A stretch of 42,201 bases of DNA. Source: Anaeromicrobium sediminis. GTDB lineage: Bacteria > Bacillota > Clostridia > Peptostreptococcales > Thermotaleaceae. Every line of letters starts with the position of its first letter. Within the stretch, counting starts at the first letter, position 1. Positions 7,306 through 16,149 of the stretch are shown here, piece by piece. The stretch covers positions 1-42,201 of the forward strand of contig NZ_NIBG01000031.1 of NCBI RefSeq assembly GCF_002270055.1. Direction: 5' to 3'. The notes under the pieces are model-generated. The model made no database searches and was not told where the DNA came from. It saw nothing but the letters and a program-made list of their open reading frames with translations. The translations under genes were made by a program, and so were the position numbers.

Positions 7306-8730
7306 ATGGGAAACTTATTGACAAATATAGTCGGAAGTCTTAACACTTTATTGTGGTCTTATGTACTTATCTTTTTATTAATCGTTCTTGGAATTTACTT
7401 TTCATTTAGAACTAATTTTGTACAATTTAAATTTATAAGAGAAATGATTAGACTCCTAACAGATGGAGCTAAACAGGAAAAGGGAGAAGGTATTTCATCT
7501 TTTCAAGCTTTCTGTATATCTACTGCATCTAGAGTAGGTACTGGTAACTTAGCTGGTGTTGCCATAGCAATCGCAACAGGGGGTCCTGGAGCTGTGTTTT
7601 GGATGTGGCTTATAGCTTTAATAGGTGGAGCTTCAAGTTTTGTGGAAAGTACCTTAGCTCAAATTTACAAGGTTAAGGACAAGGACGGTTATAGAGGTGG
7701 TCCTGCTTACTATATGGAAAAGGCTTTAAACAAAAGATGGATGGGTATTATATTCTCAATCCTTATAACATTATGTTTCGGTTTAGTATTTAATTCAGTT
7801 CAATCAAATACTATTGCTTTATCATTCCAAGAGTCATTTGATACTAGCAGAAGTATGATGGGAATTATATTATCAGTGGTAACTGGAATAATTATATTTG
7901 GTGGAGTAAAAAGAATTGCAAGAGTAGCAGAAGTCATCGTTCCTGTGATGGCAGTTGCCTATGTAATAATTGCAACATTTGTAATAGTTAAAAACATGGC
8001 AGCTATTCCACAAATATTTAGTTTGATAATTGGAAGTGCCTTAGGCTTTAAACAAGCTGCTGGTGGTGCCATTGGTGTAGCTTTAATGCAAGGTATTAAA
8101 AGAGGATTATTCTCAAACGAAGCAGGAATGGGAAGTGCCCCTAACGCAGCTGCTACAGCTGAGGTATCTCACCCAGTAAAACAAGGTTTAATTCAAACCT
8201 TAGGAGTATTTACAGATACTATTTTAATCTGTAGTGCAACTGCGTTTATAATCCTGTTATCTGGTGTATACACAAATGGAGATTTAACAGGTATCCAATT
8301 AACTCAAATAGCTTTAAGTTCTCAAGTTGGTTCCTGGGGAGGTACTTTTGTAGCAATATGTATATTATTATTTGCATTTAGTTCTATTATAGGAAACTAC
8401 TACTATGGTGAAACTAATATAGAGTTTATAAATGGAAATGCAATTTGGTTAACAATATATAGAGTTTGTGTTGTTGGTATGGTTTATTTTGGTTCTGTTG
8501 CAAAAATCCAAATCGTATGGGATTTAGCTGATCTATTCATGGGACTTATGGCTCTTATAAACTTAATTGCAATTGGTCTTTTAGGACATATTGCCTTTGC
8601 TGCATTAAAAGACTATGCTAAACAAAAGAAAGAAGGAAAAGATCCAGTATTCAAATCATCTAACATTGAAGGCGTAACAAACGCTGAATGTTGGGAAAAT
8701 AATATTGAAGGTATAAAAAAAGCTAATTAA
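7306..8730 (+). CDS. Na+/alanine-glycine symporter (AGCS family)
   Basis: The 474-residue membrane protein has about ten hydrophobic segments and the signature stretches of the family: SRVGTGNLAGVA near residue 80, GGPAYYME near 137, and the long SNEAGMGSAPNAAATA block near 270. AGCS proteins import alanine or glycine (sometimes other small amino acids) with Na+ or H+. The ribosome site AAAGGAGA lies 8 bases before the ATG. It is monocistronic, between its own promoter and a strong terminator. Substrate choice among alanine, glycine or another cannot be read from sequence; the nearby divergent hydroxymethyltransferase is not in the same unit. Confidence 0.93.
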   Translation: MGNLLTNIVGSLNTLLWSYVLIFLLIVLGIYFSFRTNFVQFKFIREMIRLLTDGAKQEKGEGISSFQAFCISTASRVGTGNLAGVAIAIATGGPGAVFWMWLIALIGGASSFVESTLAQIYKVKDKDGYRGGPAYYMEKALNKRWMGIIFSILITLCFGLVFNSVQSNTIALSFQESFDTSRSMMGIILSVVTGIIIFGGVKRIARVAEVIVPVMAVAYVIIATFVIVKNMAAIPQIFSLIIGSALGFKQAAGGAIGVALMQGIKRGLFSNEAGMGSAPNAAATAEVSHPVKQGLIQTLGVFTDTILICSATAFIILLSGVYTNGDLTGIQLTQIALSSQVGSWGGTFVAICILLFAFSSIIGNYYYGETNIEFINGNAIWLTIYRVCVVGMVYFGSVAKIQIVWDLADLFMGLMALINLIAIGLLGHIAFAALKDYAKQKKEGKDPVFKSSNIEGVTNAECWENNIEGIKKAN

Positions 8731-8755
8731 TAGGAAAAATTACTGTAGCAACCAA

Positions 8756-8793
8756 AGCCTCGGCAAAATTCTGTCGAGGCTTTTATTTTTATC
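8756..8793 (+). terminator. Terminator after the symporter gene
   Basis: Stem AAGCCTCG/CGAGGCTT with a 12-base loop, followed by TTATTTTT. Confidence 0.88.
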
Positions 8794-8821
8794 AAATTCT
8801 TTTTTCTAACATTTCATTATT

Positions 8822-8850
8822 TTGCAAAAATTCATCCAAAATGCTAAAAT
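8822..8850 (+). promoter_or_regulatory. Promoter of the arginase gene
   Basis: TTGCAA (8822-8827), 17-base spacer, TAAAAT (8845-8850). Because the -10 box overlaps the longest possible start of the next frame (8841), this promoter supports the shorter start at 8889. Confidence 0.65.
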
Positions 8851-8888
8851 ATTACTACGGAGATTATTATGTTTTAAGGAGATGGACT

Positions 8889-9785
8889 ATGAATATTAAC
8901 TTAATAGGTGCTCCAACCTTTTATGGAGCCGACAAAAAGGGACCTGATCTGGCACCCAACAAACTTAGACAGCTGGGTCTACTAAGTGTACTTAATAAAA
9001 CTCACAAGGTCTACGATCTTGGAAATGTTTATGTACCTACTGTATCTACAGAAGATAAGTTCTCAGATCATAGTAATGTGAAATACTATAACCCACTTAT
9101 GAATTTAAACTCAAGTATTGCACATCTAGTTTCACTTTCACTAAAAAACAATTATTTTTCACTAGTTATTGGTGGGGACCACTCTGTTGCCCTAGGAAGT
9201 ATTGCAGGCATTAGTAGTGTTTATAAAAACTTTGGTGTAGTATGGTTTGATGCCCACACAGACATTAACACTTACAAAACTTCCCCTTCAGGCAATTTTC
9301 ATGGTATGCCACTAGCCTATGCTATGGGCCTTGGGGATAATGGAATAGAAAATATTTATTCACATGGTTCTCCTATTCCATCTAAAAACGTTTTCATAAT
9401 TGGAGCTAGGGACATTGACTCAGGTGAAAGGGAATTTATAAAAGAAAAAGATTTAAAGGTCTACTCACCAGAATATATTCGTAAACGTACTATTAAAGGC
9501 ATATTTGATGAAATAATGGAAAATGTTAAAAGTTCTGGTATAGAAGCTCTTCACATAAGTTTTGATTTAGACTTTTTAGATGCAAGCTTAGTTCCAGGAA
9601 CAGGTACTCCTGTAGGGAACGGTTTTTCCCTTGAAGATGCAAAAGAGTTTTTTAGTTTATTTGCTTCTACAAACTTGGTAAAGTCCATGGATTTTGTGGA
9701 ATATAACGTTTTACTTGATAAAAATAATGTAACAGGTAATTTAAGCATAGATTTACTTGATCATATTTTTAATAAATTAACTTAA
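8889..9785 (+). CDS. rocF: Arginase / agmatinase-family ureohydrolase, probably arginase
   Basis: Arginase hydrolyses arginine to ornithine and urea with a two-manganese centre. All metal ligands are visible: the His of GGDHS, DAHTDIN, and SFDLDFLD, plus the substrate loop HGMPL. PGTGTPVGNG and the late SMDFVEYN are arginase-like; agmatinases differ there. The frame is open from 8841, but the start is set at 8889 because AAGGAG lies 9 bases before it; this gives 298 residues, the normal arginase length. The gene is followed within about 60 bases by the VanW gene on the same strand without a clear terminator. A formimidoylglutamase role is less likely. Confidence 0.87.
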   Translation: MNINLIGAPTFYGADKKGPDLAPNKLRQLGLLSVLNKTHKVYDLGNVYVPTVSTEDKFSDHSNVKYYNPLMNLNSSIAHLVSLSLKNNYFSLVIGGDHSVALGSIAGISSVYKNFGVVWFDAHTDINTYKTSPSGNFHGMPLAYAMGLGDNGIENIYSHGSPIPSKNVFIIGARDIDSGEREFIKEKDLKVYSPEYIRKRTIKGIFDEIMENVKSSGIEALHISFDLDFLDASLVPGTGTPVGNGFSLEDAKEFFSLFASTNLVKSMDFVEYNVLLDKNNVTGNLSIDLLDHIFNKLT

Positions 9786-9842
9786 TAACTTGGTCATTAA
9801 ATTAACCCTCTTCTCATATACTTTATGGGAGGAGGTTTTCTT

Positions 9843-11135
9843 ATGAAAAAAACTAAATTATTAAGCTGCATTATTATGGTCTTTATTCTTTCTTTTACTT
9901 TATCCTATGGAGAAAGTCCTAATATTTATGTGGAAGATATTAAAGTAGAAAATATAGACAAGCTAAATGAAAGTCTTATTTCTATAGAAAATTCTATTTT
10001 AAATAATGAAATAATAATAACCTATACTCATGAAGATGAAAATATGACCTTAAACTACAAATTAAAAGATTTAGGATTCAAATTAGATAAAGTATCAGTG
10101 GCTAATGATATTTACAATTCCATATATTTTAATGACCAAATCGGTCCTAATAAGGACGTACACTTAAAAGCCCATTATATTGTAGATGAAAAGAACTTCC
10201 TAGCTGCTTTAGCTCCATTAGATGAAATCCCTATACCACTTATGGAAAATGCTAAATTACATATATCAGGGGATAATATTACTGTAATTCCAGAAGTAAA
10301 TTCCTTTGAGTTTGACAAAGCTAAGCTCATGGAAAATATAAAGGCCACTCCTTTAATTGGGAAAAATATCTTTACTGTCCCTACAAAATTAGCCACTGCC
10401 TCTGTTACAACAAAGACCTTTCAAAACATGGAATTAGAATTACTTAGTGAATTTACTACAAAATACTCAGCCTCAAACAAGCCACGTTCTACTAATATAG
10501 CTGTAGCTACTAGTTATATTAATGGAACATTACTAAAACCTGGAGAAGTATTTTCATACAATGAAACAGTAGGTAGACGTACAAGTGAACGTGGCTTTAA
10601 GGTAGCAGGAGTATATGCAAATGGGCGAGTTTCTAAGGGCTTAGGAGGAGGTATCTGTCAAACCTCTACTACTCTATATAATGCAACTTTATTAGGTGAT
10701 TTAGAAATAGTAGATAGAAGTAATCATTCCCTTACAGTTCCATATGTTCCTTTAAGTAGAGATGCCACCGTATCCTGGGGAGTTCAAGATTTTAAATTTA
10801 AAAACAATACGGATAAAGATCTTTATATTTATGGCAGTACTACTAAAAATACAGTTACCTTTAAAATTTATGGTAAAAAACTAGATAAGGAAATTAAATT
10901 AATATCTAAAGTATTAAGTAAAAAATACGCCTCTGTTCAAAAAATAGAAGATCCTAATCTAAATCCAGGAGAAGAAAAGGTCACAGATAAAGGCCATACA
11001 GGATATAGTTCTAAGTTAATCAAAGAAGTTTATAAAAATGGAGAACTGCTAGATTCCTATGTGGTTTCTAAAGACTACTACAGAACTACTCCTAAAATAA
11101 TAAAAATAGGTACTAAAAAAGAAGCATCCCAGTAG
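9843..11135 (+). CDS. Exported VanW-family protein with C-terminal G5-like domain
   Basis: The 430-residue protein starts with a signal peptide (KKTKLLSC then a hydrophobic run to SYGES). Residues about 40-190 resemble the repeat domain that precedes VanW in YoaR-type proteins. Residues about 205-325 are the VanW domain: TNIAVATSYINGTLLKPGEVFSYN in two parts, GRRTSERGF, and GGGICQTSTTLYNA. Residues about 345-425 resemble a G5 domain (KVLSKKYA... GHTGYSSKLIKEVYKNGEL). Such proteins are outside the membrane and thought to act at the cell wall; despite the name this is no evidence for vancomycin resistance. Start chosen at 9843 after GGGAGGAGG rather than at 9825. Confidence 0.87.
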   Translation: MKKTKLLSCIIMVFILSFTLSYGESPNIYVEDIKVENIDKLNESLISIENSILNNEIIITYTHEDENMTLNYKLKDLGFKLDKVSVANDIYNSIYFNDQIGPNKDVHLKAHYIVDEKNFLAALAPLDEIPIPLMENAKLHISGDNITVIPEVNSFEFDKAKLMENIKATPLIGKNIFTVPTKLATASVTTKTFQNMELELLSEFTTKYSASNKPRSTNIAVATSYINGTLLKPGEVFSYNETVGRRTSERGFKVAGVYANGRVSKGLGGGICQTSTTLYNATLLGDLEIVDRSNHSLTVPYVPLSRDATVSWGVQDFKFKNNTDKDLYIYGSTTKNTVTFKIYGKKLDKEIKLISKVLSKKYASVQKIEDPNLNPGEEKVTDKGHTGYSSKLIKEVYKNGELLDSYVVSKDYYRTTPKIIKIGTKKEASQ

Positions 11136-11152
11136 ATGCTTCTTTTCCTATT
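11118..11152 (+). terminator. Terminator overlapping the end of the VanW gene
   Basis: Stem GAAGCATC/GATGCTTC with a 6-base loop followed by TTTTCC. The stem begins inside the last codons of the gene. On the opposite strand the stem is preceded by A-runs and may also stop the convergent transcript of the GGDEF-EAL gene. Confidence 0.75.
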
Positions 11153-11159
11153 ATATTAT

Positions 11160-13346
11160 TTATCCTTTATAAATAAATTTTTTAAAAATGTCATTAATCT
11201 TTTCCACAGATAGTGGCTTGCTTAATAAGTAACCTTGTCCAATAAAACATTTATTTTCCTTTAAATATTCTATTTGATATTCACGCTCTATTCCTTCTGC
11301 TATTATATTTAGGTTTAAGTTATTTCCCATATCTATTATTGTTTTAACAATTGGAGATATATTAAAGTCCTCTTTAATGTCATTTATAAAAGATTGATCA
11401 ATTTTCAAAGTATCTATGGGTAGATTTTGTAAAACACTTAGAGATGAATACCCTGTCCCAAAATCATCGATTGATACTTTAATTCCTATATTTTTTAATT
11501 TATTCAATATTAAAATTGAATCTTCCATATTTTGCATAATGCTTTCAGTAATTTCTAACTCTAAATATTTAGGGTCAATATTTGTATCCTTTAATACTCC
11601 CTCCACCATTTTTACAAAATCTTTACTTTTAAACTGAACAGGTGAAATATTAACAGCTATATTTATTTGAGGAAAACCAGCTTCCTCCCATATTTTATTT
11701 TGTCTACACGCATTTTCAAGAATCCATTTACCAATAGGTATAATAAGTCCACTTTCTTCCGCTAAGGGAATAAACTCCATAGGTGATACGATTCCAAAGT
11801 CAGGATGTTCCCAACGGATTAAGGCTTCTACCCCTATAAATTTCTCCGTACTTAAATTAAATTGAGGTTGATAATATAGTGTAAATTCATTATTTTCTAA
11901 TGCTTTTCTTAAACCATTTTCTAAATACATCTTTTTACAAGCTCTCTGACTTAGATTAGATATATAAAACTGATAATTGTTTCTCCCTTTCTCTTTAGCT
12001 AAATACATGGCCATGTCAGCACATTTAATCAATGTTTCTCCATCATGTCCATCAAAAGGATATAAACTAATTCCAATACTAGGAGAAATGAAAATCTTAT
12101 GATTTTCTATAATAAATTCTTTAGTAAACTCACTTATAATTCCCTCTGCCATTTGTGATGTTTTTTCTTTGCTTACATTACTCATCAAGATGATAAATTC
12201 ATCCCCACCATGACGGCAAATAGTATGATCCTTACCTATGTATTTAACCAATCGCCTTGAAACTTGTTTTAAAACCATATCTCCAAAGGTATGTCCTAAC
12301 GTATCATTTATGATTTTAAACCTATCTAAGTCAATAAACATAACTGCCAATGTTTGTTTCCTGTCATCTTTTTTTATAATTTCTTCAAAATAATGGTTTA
12401 AGAAATGCCTATTGGGCAACTCAGTCAATGTATCATAATAAGCCATATACTTAATTTGTTTTTCACTTTCTATACGATGAGATATATCTCGAGCGATACT
12501 GAAAATTGCAGGTTTTCCCTGGTATGTGAAAAAAGTTGTAGTTACTTCAACATCTATAGTTTTACCATCTACCTTAATAAACTTATATTTAGCAAGGGGC
12601 ATGTCCTTATTAATGTTTAAATTGCTTAATCGACTTTCTACCTTGCTATGATAGTCTCTATGAATAAAACTCAAAATATTTTTTCCAATCAATTCTTCTG
12701 GTTCTTCTCCCCCTAAAAGTTTAGTAATTGAGGAGTTGGCAAAAACTATTTTTCTTTCAATATGTATAAAGATTCCATTAGGTGAAAGTTCTACTATTTT
12801 ACGATATCGTTCTTCACTATCACGCAATTCTTTTTCCATAATTGTTTTACGTTTGATTTCTTTTTCTAATTTGTTATTAGACTCTTCTAAATCCTTAGTC
12901 CTTTTTCTCACTTCTAATTCTATTTCATTATATTCATTTTGCAAATTCTCTTCCTTTTTTTTAAGGTGAGTAATATCTGTACCAATAGACTGAAATTCAA
13001 TAATGTTATCATTCTCATCAAAGATTGCTTTATCTGTCCATTTTATCCATGAAGTTTTTCCTTTGGCATTTACTACACTATGCTCATATGTAATAGTGTG
13101 ATTATTTATATTAAATGATTTTAACTTTTCCATCACAAACATATGATGTGTTTTAGGAATTAATTCTAAAAACTTGGTTCCAATTAATTCACTAGCCCGT
13201 TTATTAAAGTAATCACAATAAGCATTATTTACAAAAATCAAAGTGGTATCCGGAAGGAATTTACAAATCAATTCATCCATATTCTCCACTATAGAACGGT
13301 ATTGTTCACCATTCTCATCCTTAAATCCCCGTCTTAGATTAATCAA
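11160..13346 (-). CDS. PAS-PAS-GGDEF-EAL cyclic-di-GMP signalling protein
   Basis: The protein has about 728 residues and no membrane segment. Two PAS domains (about 18-135 and 180-300) are joined by a charged coiled coil (about 135-180). The GGDEF domain keeps the intact motif in HGGDEFI, so cyclase activity is possible; the EAL domain has VEALIRW, ITES, DDFGTGYSSL, DQSFI and AEGIE, so the phosphodiesterase site is also complete. The net direction of activity cannot be decided from sequence. The longest frame starts with GTG at 13352, directly touching AAAGGAGG; the TTG at 13346, six bases from that site, is the more likely start. It is monocistronic. Confidence 0.92.
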   Translation of the reverse strand: MINLRRGFKDENGEQYRSIVENMDELICKFLPDTTLIFVNNAYCDYFNKRASELIGTKFLELIPKTHHMFVMEKLKSFNINNHTITYEHSVVNAKGKTSWIKWTDKAIFDENDNIIEFQSIGTDITHLKKKEENLQNEYNEIELEVRKRTKDLEESNNKLEKEIKRKTIMEKELRDSEERYRKIVELSPNGIFIHIERKIVFANSSITKLLGGEEPEELIGKNILSFIHRDYHSKVESRLSNLNINKDMPLAKYKFIKVDGKTIDVEVTTTFFTYQGKPAIFSIARDISHRIESEKQIKYMAYYDTLTELPNRHFLNHYFEEIIKKDDRKQTLAVMFIDLDRFKIINDTLGHTFGDMVLKQVSRRLVKYIGKDHTICRHGGDEFIILMSNVSKEKTSQMAEGIISEFTKEFIIENHKIFISPSIGISLYPFDGHDGETLIKCADMAMYLAKEKGRNNYQFYISNLSQRACKKMYLENGLRKALENNEFTLYYQPQFNLSTEKFIGVEALIRWEHPDFGIVSPMEFIPLAEESGLIIPIGKWILENACRQNKIWEEAGFPQINIAVNISPVQFKSKDFVKMVEGVLKDTNIDPKYLELEITESIMQNMEDSILILNKLKNIGIKVSIDDFGTGYSSLSVLQNLPIDTLKIDQSFINDIKEDFNISPIVKTIIDMGNNLNLNIIAEGIEREYQIEYLKENKCFIGQGYLLSKPLSVEKINDIFKKFIYKG

Positions 13347-13563
13347 TTTCACCCTCCTTTTTTATATTTTCTGCCTTATAATGTAATAAATGTTTTTTAG
13401 TATATAAAAATAATATCAAAAAAATTTACATGCTACAAATCATTCTTATGCTTTTGCATTTTTCAATTTAATAGTCCCAATATAGGTTTATACTATAAGA
13501 AATTTGAACAAACTATATCTAAAGAAGTTTTTAATATATTAAATGAATTAAGGAGATAATTTT

Positions 13564-14367
13564 ATGGATTATAAGCTTGTTGCAATAGATATGGATGGTA
13601 CTCTTCTTACACCAAATCTAGAGATATCCAAAAAGACCATAGAAACAGCTAGAAAGGTAATAGATAAAAAAGTAATAATAACCCTATCTACAGGTAGAAT
13701 GTATCTTGCTGCAATCCCTTTTGCTAAGACACTACAATTAGACGTACCTTTAATTACTTGTAATGGTTCTCTTATTAGGTGTGCAAAGACGGGTAAAGAA
13801 TATTATAAAAAGACAATTTCAAAACCCTACTATGAAGAAATTGTAAAATACTGTCATGACACTAAATTGTCCTTAAGTGTTTATAAGGATGATGATATTT
13901 TAATTGAAGACCCTGAAAATATGCATATCCATGAACAGATAGATATGGCAGAACCAAAAATTGTAGAAAACATCTATGAAACCTTTGATGATTCTGTTGT
14001 AAAAATATTAATCAGCAGTAGGGATAGATACGCTTTAGAGCATAATGTCCATAGGTTATATGAAATTTATAAGGATAAATTAACCTTTTATTTCTCATTG
14101 CCCTATTTCGTAGAAATTGTTCACAAGGATGCCAATAAAAGAAATGCCCTTGAATTTTTAGCCAATAAATTCCATATAAAAAAGGCAGAAATTATATCAA
14201 TAGGTGATAACTTTAATGATATGGATATGATACAATATGCAGGCCTAGGAGTTGCCATGGGAAATGCTCCTGATTATCTAAAGGAAGTGGCCGATTATGT
14301 AACCCATTCAAATGATGAAGATGGGGTTAATTATGTTTTAGAAAAATTTATATTAAAGAAAAAATAA
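13564..14367 (+). CDS. Cof-type HAD-superfamily phosphatase
   Basis: The 267-residue cytoplasmic protein belongs to HAD subfamily IIB. Seen: nucleophile motif DMDGTLL (D9, D11), LSTGR as motif II, a K in DANKRNALEFL as motif III, and GDNFNDMDM as motif IV, with the typical C2 cap between. Such enzymes remove phosphate from sugar phosphates, FMN, pyridoxal phosphate and others; the exact substrate cannot be predicted. AAGGAG lies 8 bases before the ATG. It is followed by a bidirectional-looking terminator. Confidence 0.92.
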   Translation: MDYKLVAIDMDGTLLTPNLEISKKTIETARKVIDKKVIITLSTGRMYLAAIPFAKTLQLDVPLITCNGSLIRCAKTGKEYYKKTISKPYYEEIVKYCHDTKLSLSVYKDDDILIEDPENMHIHEQIDMAEPKIVENIYETFDDSVVKILISSRDRYALEHNVHRLYEIYKDKLTFYFSLPYFVEIVHKDANKRNALEFLANKFHIKKAEIISIGDNFNDMDMIQYAGLGVAMGNAPDYLKEVADYVTHSNDEDGVNYVLEKFILKKK

Positions 14368-14385
14368 ATTTTATAAAAGTATGAG

Positions 14386-14426
14386 TACTAAAAAAGAAGC
14401 ATTATAATAGATGTTTCTTTTTTAAT
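14386..14426 (+). terminator. Terminator after the HAD phosphatase gene
   Basis: Inverted repeat AAAAAAGAAGCAT / ATGTTTCTTTTTT with a short loop and a T-run; symmetric enough to work on both strands. Confidence 0.75.
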
Positions 14427-14488
14427 ACTTATATTTTTATAAAAGAATACATAATGTTATAATATTAATAAAAAGGTAGGGATTACTC

Positions 14489-14668
14489 ATGTTAAATGGC
14501 AAATTTGATAATATACTAAAAATCATAATAGTACTATCACCAATTATTTTCATATATTCTATACTAAATATGTTTAGTGGACAATATATGAAAGCCATAA
14601 GGCTCTTAGCTTTATTCGTTTTAACAGGTCCTGTTGCAGCCAATATTTATAATAGACCTAGCAAGTAA
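14489..14668 (+). CDS. Small hypothetical membrane protein, 59 residues
   Basis: An ATG-started frame of 59 codons encodes two hydrophobic segments (KIIIVLSPIIFIYSIL at 11-26 and LLALFVLTGPVAANI at 39-53) separated by a short polar stretch (GQYMKAIR), ending in NRPSK. A TATAAT box lies at 14458-14463 and GGTAGGG precedes the ATG by 8 bases. Its stop codon falls exactly on the edge of repeat copy B, so the element may have supplied the stop and shortened the protein. I do not recognise a family. Confidence 0.6.
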   Translation: MLNGKFDNILKIIIVLSPIIFIYSILNMFSGQYMKAIRLLALFVLTGPVAANIYNRPSK

Positions 14669-14796
14669 AAAAGGAATACGACCTATGCGACCTTATGGAA
14701 CCCTATGGTTCCCGCAGGCGTCTGCCCTCGCAATCTGAGCACCCTCCTTTAAAGAGGCAGGGAAATTCTTCCGCCACACCCCCTTATTTTTTTACT
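14667..14796. repeat. Intergenic repeat element, copy B (about 130 bases)
   Basis: Second copy of the element at 6645-6773, in the same orientation relative to the plus strand. Shared blocks include GCAATCTGAGCACC, ACCCTATGGTT and a CTTTA(A/G)AG segment; identity is about 70% by eye with nearly equal length. The main hairpin is GGAACC/GGTTCC here and GAAACC/GGTTTC in copy A, which is compensatory. Its ends are weakly inverted (AAGTAAAAAAGG and a T-run then ACTTACC). It lies between a small plus-strand gene and the end of the molybdenum operon. Confidence 0.7.
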
Positions 14797-14829
14797 TACC
14801 ATAGTTCTGAGGATATTATAATTTCTTAG

Positions 14830-14866
14830 TAAGTAAAAAAGTAGATAATAAAATCATCTACTTTTA
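14830..14866 (-). terminator. Terminator of the molybdenum-cofactor operon
   Basis: Minus-strand stem AAGTAGAT/ATCTACTT with a 9-base loop followed by TTTTTTAC, about 35 bases past the modA stop. Confidence 0.87.
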
Positions 14867-14899
14867 TAGGTAAGTTAAATTCATATAATCATTCCATTG

Positions 14900-15673
14900 C
14901 TACTTTTCAAATCCATATTTTTCAAATATTCCTAGTCCTGGCTCTCCCATAATATATTCATATAGAGCTGCCGTTTCTGTATCTTTAGCCAGTATACAGG
15001 CTCTATACTCAGCTTCTGTATTATATTCTTTTGGAATTTCTATAATATTAACTTCATCCTTTATCTCTTTAGTAACATCAGATGAATATACAAAGGCTCC
15101 ATCTGCCTCTTTTAATAAGACCTTTGCTAGAACTTGTTTCACATTATTTTCACGAGATGCTATATTATCTAAAACCTTTTCTTCATATGCACCTTTATAT
15201 TTAGAGTCTAATTTATGAATAACTTCTAGGGCATACCCCCCTGCTGGCACTTCCTTTTGTCCTATGACTATATTATAGGGTTTAATTAGATCTTCTAAAG
15301 ATTTTATTTTTCCATCTTTAGGAGTAACAAATACCATTGTATTTTTCACAAATTCAGATTCATTATCAGATAATCCCTGTTCTACTAATGCCTTAGCATG
15401 TTTTTTATTAGCAGATAAATATATGTCTGCATCTACACCCTTTTCAATTTGAACTCTTAATCTACTTGAACTATCTAAATTAAGTACTATATTCACATTA
15501 GGGTTTTCTTTTTCGTAGGTGTCCTTTATTTCATTCATACTCTCCGTTAATGATGCTGCCGCAAATACTGTTATATCTTTTTTCTCAGTACTTTGGCCAC
15601 AGGCACTTAAGCCTATTACTAATATAATTGATACTATTATGGATATTACCTTTTTCATCATTTGAGGATTCAT
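14900..15673 (-). CDS. modA: Molybdate/tungstate ABC transporter substrate-binding lipoprotein
   Basis: ModA captures molybdate outside the membrane and passes it to ModB. The protein has a lipoprotein signal with lipobox LSAC, then ITVFAAASLTESMNEI, the ASSR-like SSRLRVQIEKGVDADIYLSA, and ASRENNVKQVLAKVLLKEADGAFVY, all typical of ModA. The frame begins at 15673, but AGGAG touches that ATG; the ATG at 15661 is a better-spaced start. It is the last gene of the operon, 40 bases after the MOSC gene, while its permease is five genes upstream. No modC ATPase is present in the window. Confidence 0.92.
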   Translation of the reverse strand: MNPQMMKKVISIIVSIILVIGLSACGQSTEKKDITVFAAASLTESMNEIKDTYEKENPNVNIVLNLDSSSRLRVQIEKGVDADIYLSANKKHAKALVEQGLSDNESEFVKNTMVFVTPKDGKIKSLEDLIKPYNIVIGQKEVPAGGYALEVIHKLDSKYKGAYEEKVLDNIASRENNVKQVLAKVLLKEADGAFVYSSDVTKEIKDEVNIIEIPKEYNTEAEYRACILAKDTETAALYEYIMGEPGLGIFEKYGFEK

Positions 15674-15712
15674 CTCCTATTCTTACGATCGATATTACCT
15701 AATTATAAAAGT

Positions 15713-16144
15713 CTACTCAACTATTGAAATTTCATCTCCAGTTTTAACTGCTCCACCTTTTAATACTCTAACAAATATTCCTTCCCTAGGCATGATACAA
15801 TCTCCCACTGCATGGTATATTTGACAATGGTGGTGACACTCTTTTCCTATTTGAGTAACTTCTAGTAGTGCATCATTTACTGTAAGCTTAGTTCCTACAG
15901 GTAAAGATGATAAATCTATTCCTGAAACTACTAAGTTCTCTCCAAAATCTCCATCTCCAACTTGTACTCCCTTTGCTTTAAAATCTTCTATCTTTTCATA
16001 GGATAATAAACTTACTTGTCTATGCCACTTTCCACCGTGGGCATCATTTTTTAATCCAAAGTTTTCTACTAATTCACATTCTTTTATATCCTTCTTTTGT
16101 GTTCCCTTTTTTTCACTTATACATACAGCCATTATTTTTCCCAT
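15713..16144 (-). CDS. MOSC-domain protein
   Basis: A 143-residue stand-alone MOSC domain, related to the C-terminus of molybdenum-cofactor sulfurase and thought to bind sulphur or the cofactor. Key features are VSLLSYE, GDFGENLVV, and the cysteine/histidine cluster ECHHHCQIY followed by GDCIMPREGIFVRVLKGG. The longest frame begins with GTG at 16153 touching AGGAGG, so the ATG at 16144, nine bases downstream of that site, is chosen. The ribosome site is inside the last codons of moaA. In anaerobe operons this protein often sits with moaA, moaC and mogA. Confidence 0.9.
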   Translation of the reverse strand: MGKIMAVCISEKKGTQKKDIKECELVENFGLKNDAHGGKWHRQVSLLSYEKIEDFKAKGVQVGDGDFGENLVVSGIDLSSLPVGTKLTVNDALLEVTQIGKECHHHCQIYHAVGDCIMPREGIFVRVLKGGAVKTGDEISIVE

Positions 16145-16149
16145 TATTT

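Noticed and set aside
8841-8888. Arginase start at 8841
   Set aside because: It overlaps the -10 box and has no ribosome site; AAGGAG precedes the ATG at 8889.
9843-11135. Vancomycin resistance from the VanW domain
   Set aside because: VanW domains are widespread in exported proteins of Firmicutes; no van ligase, dehydrogenase or sensor is nearby.
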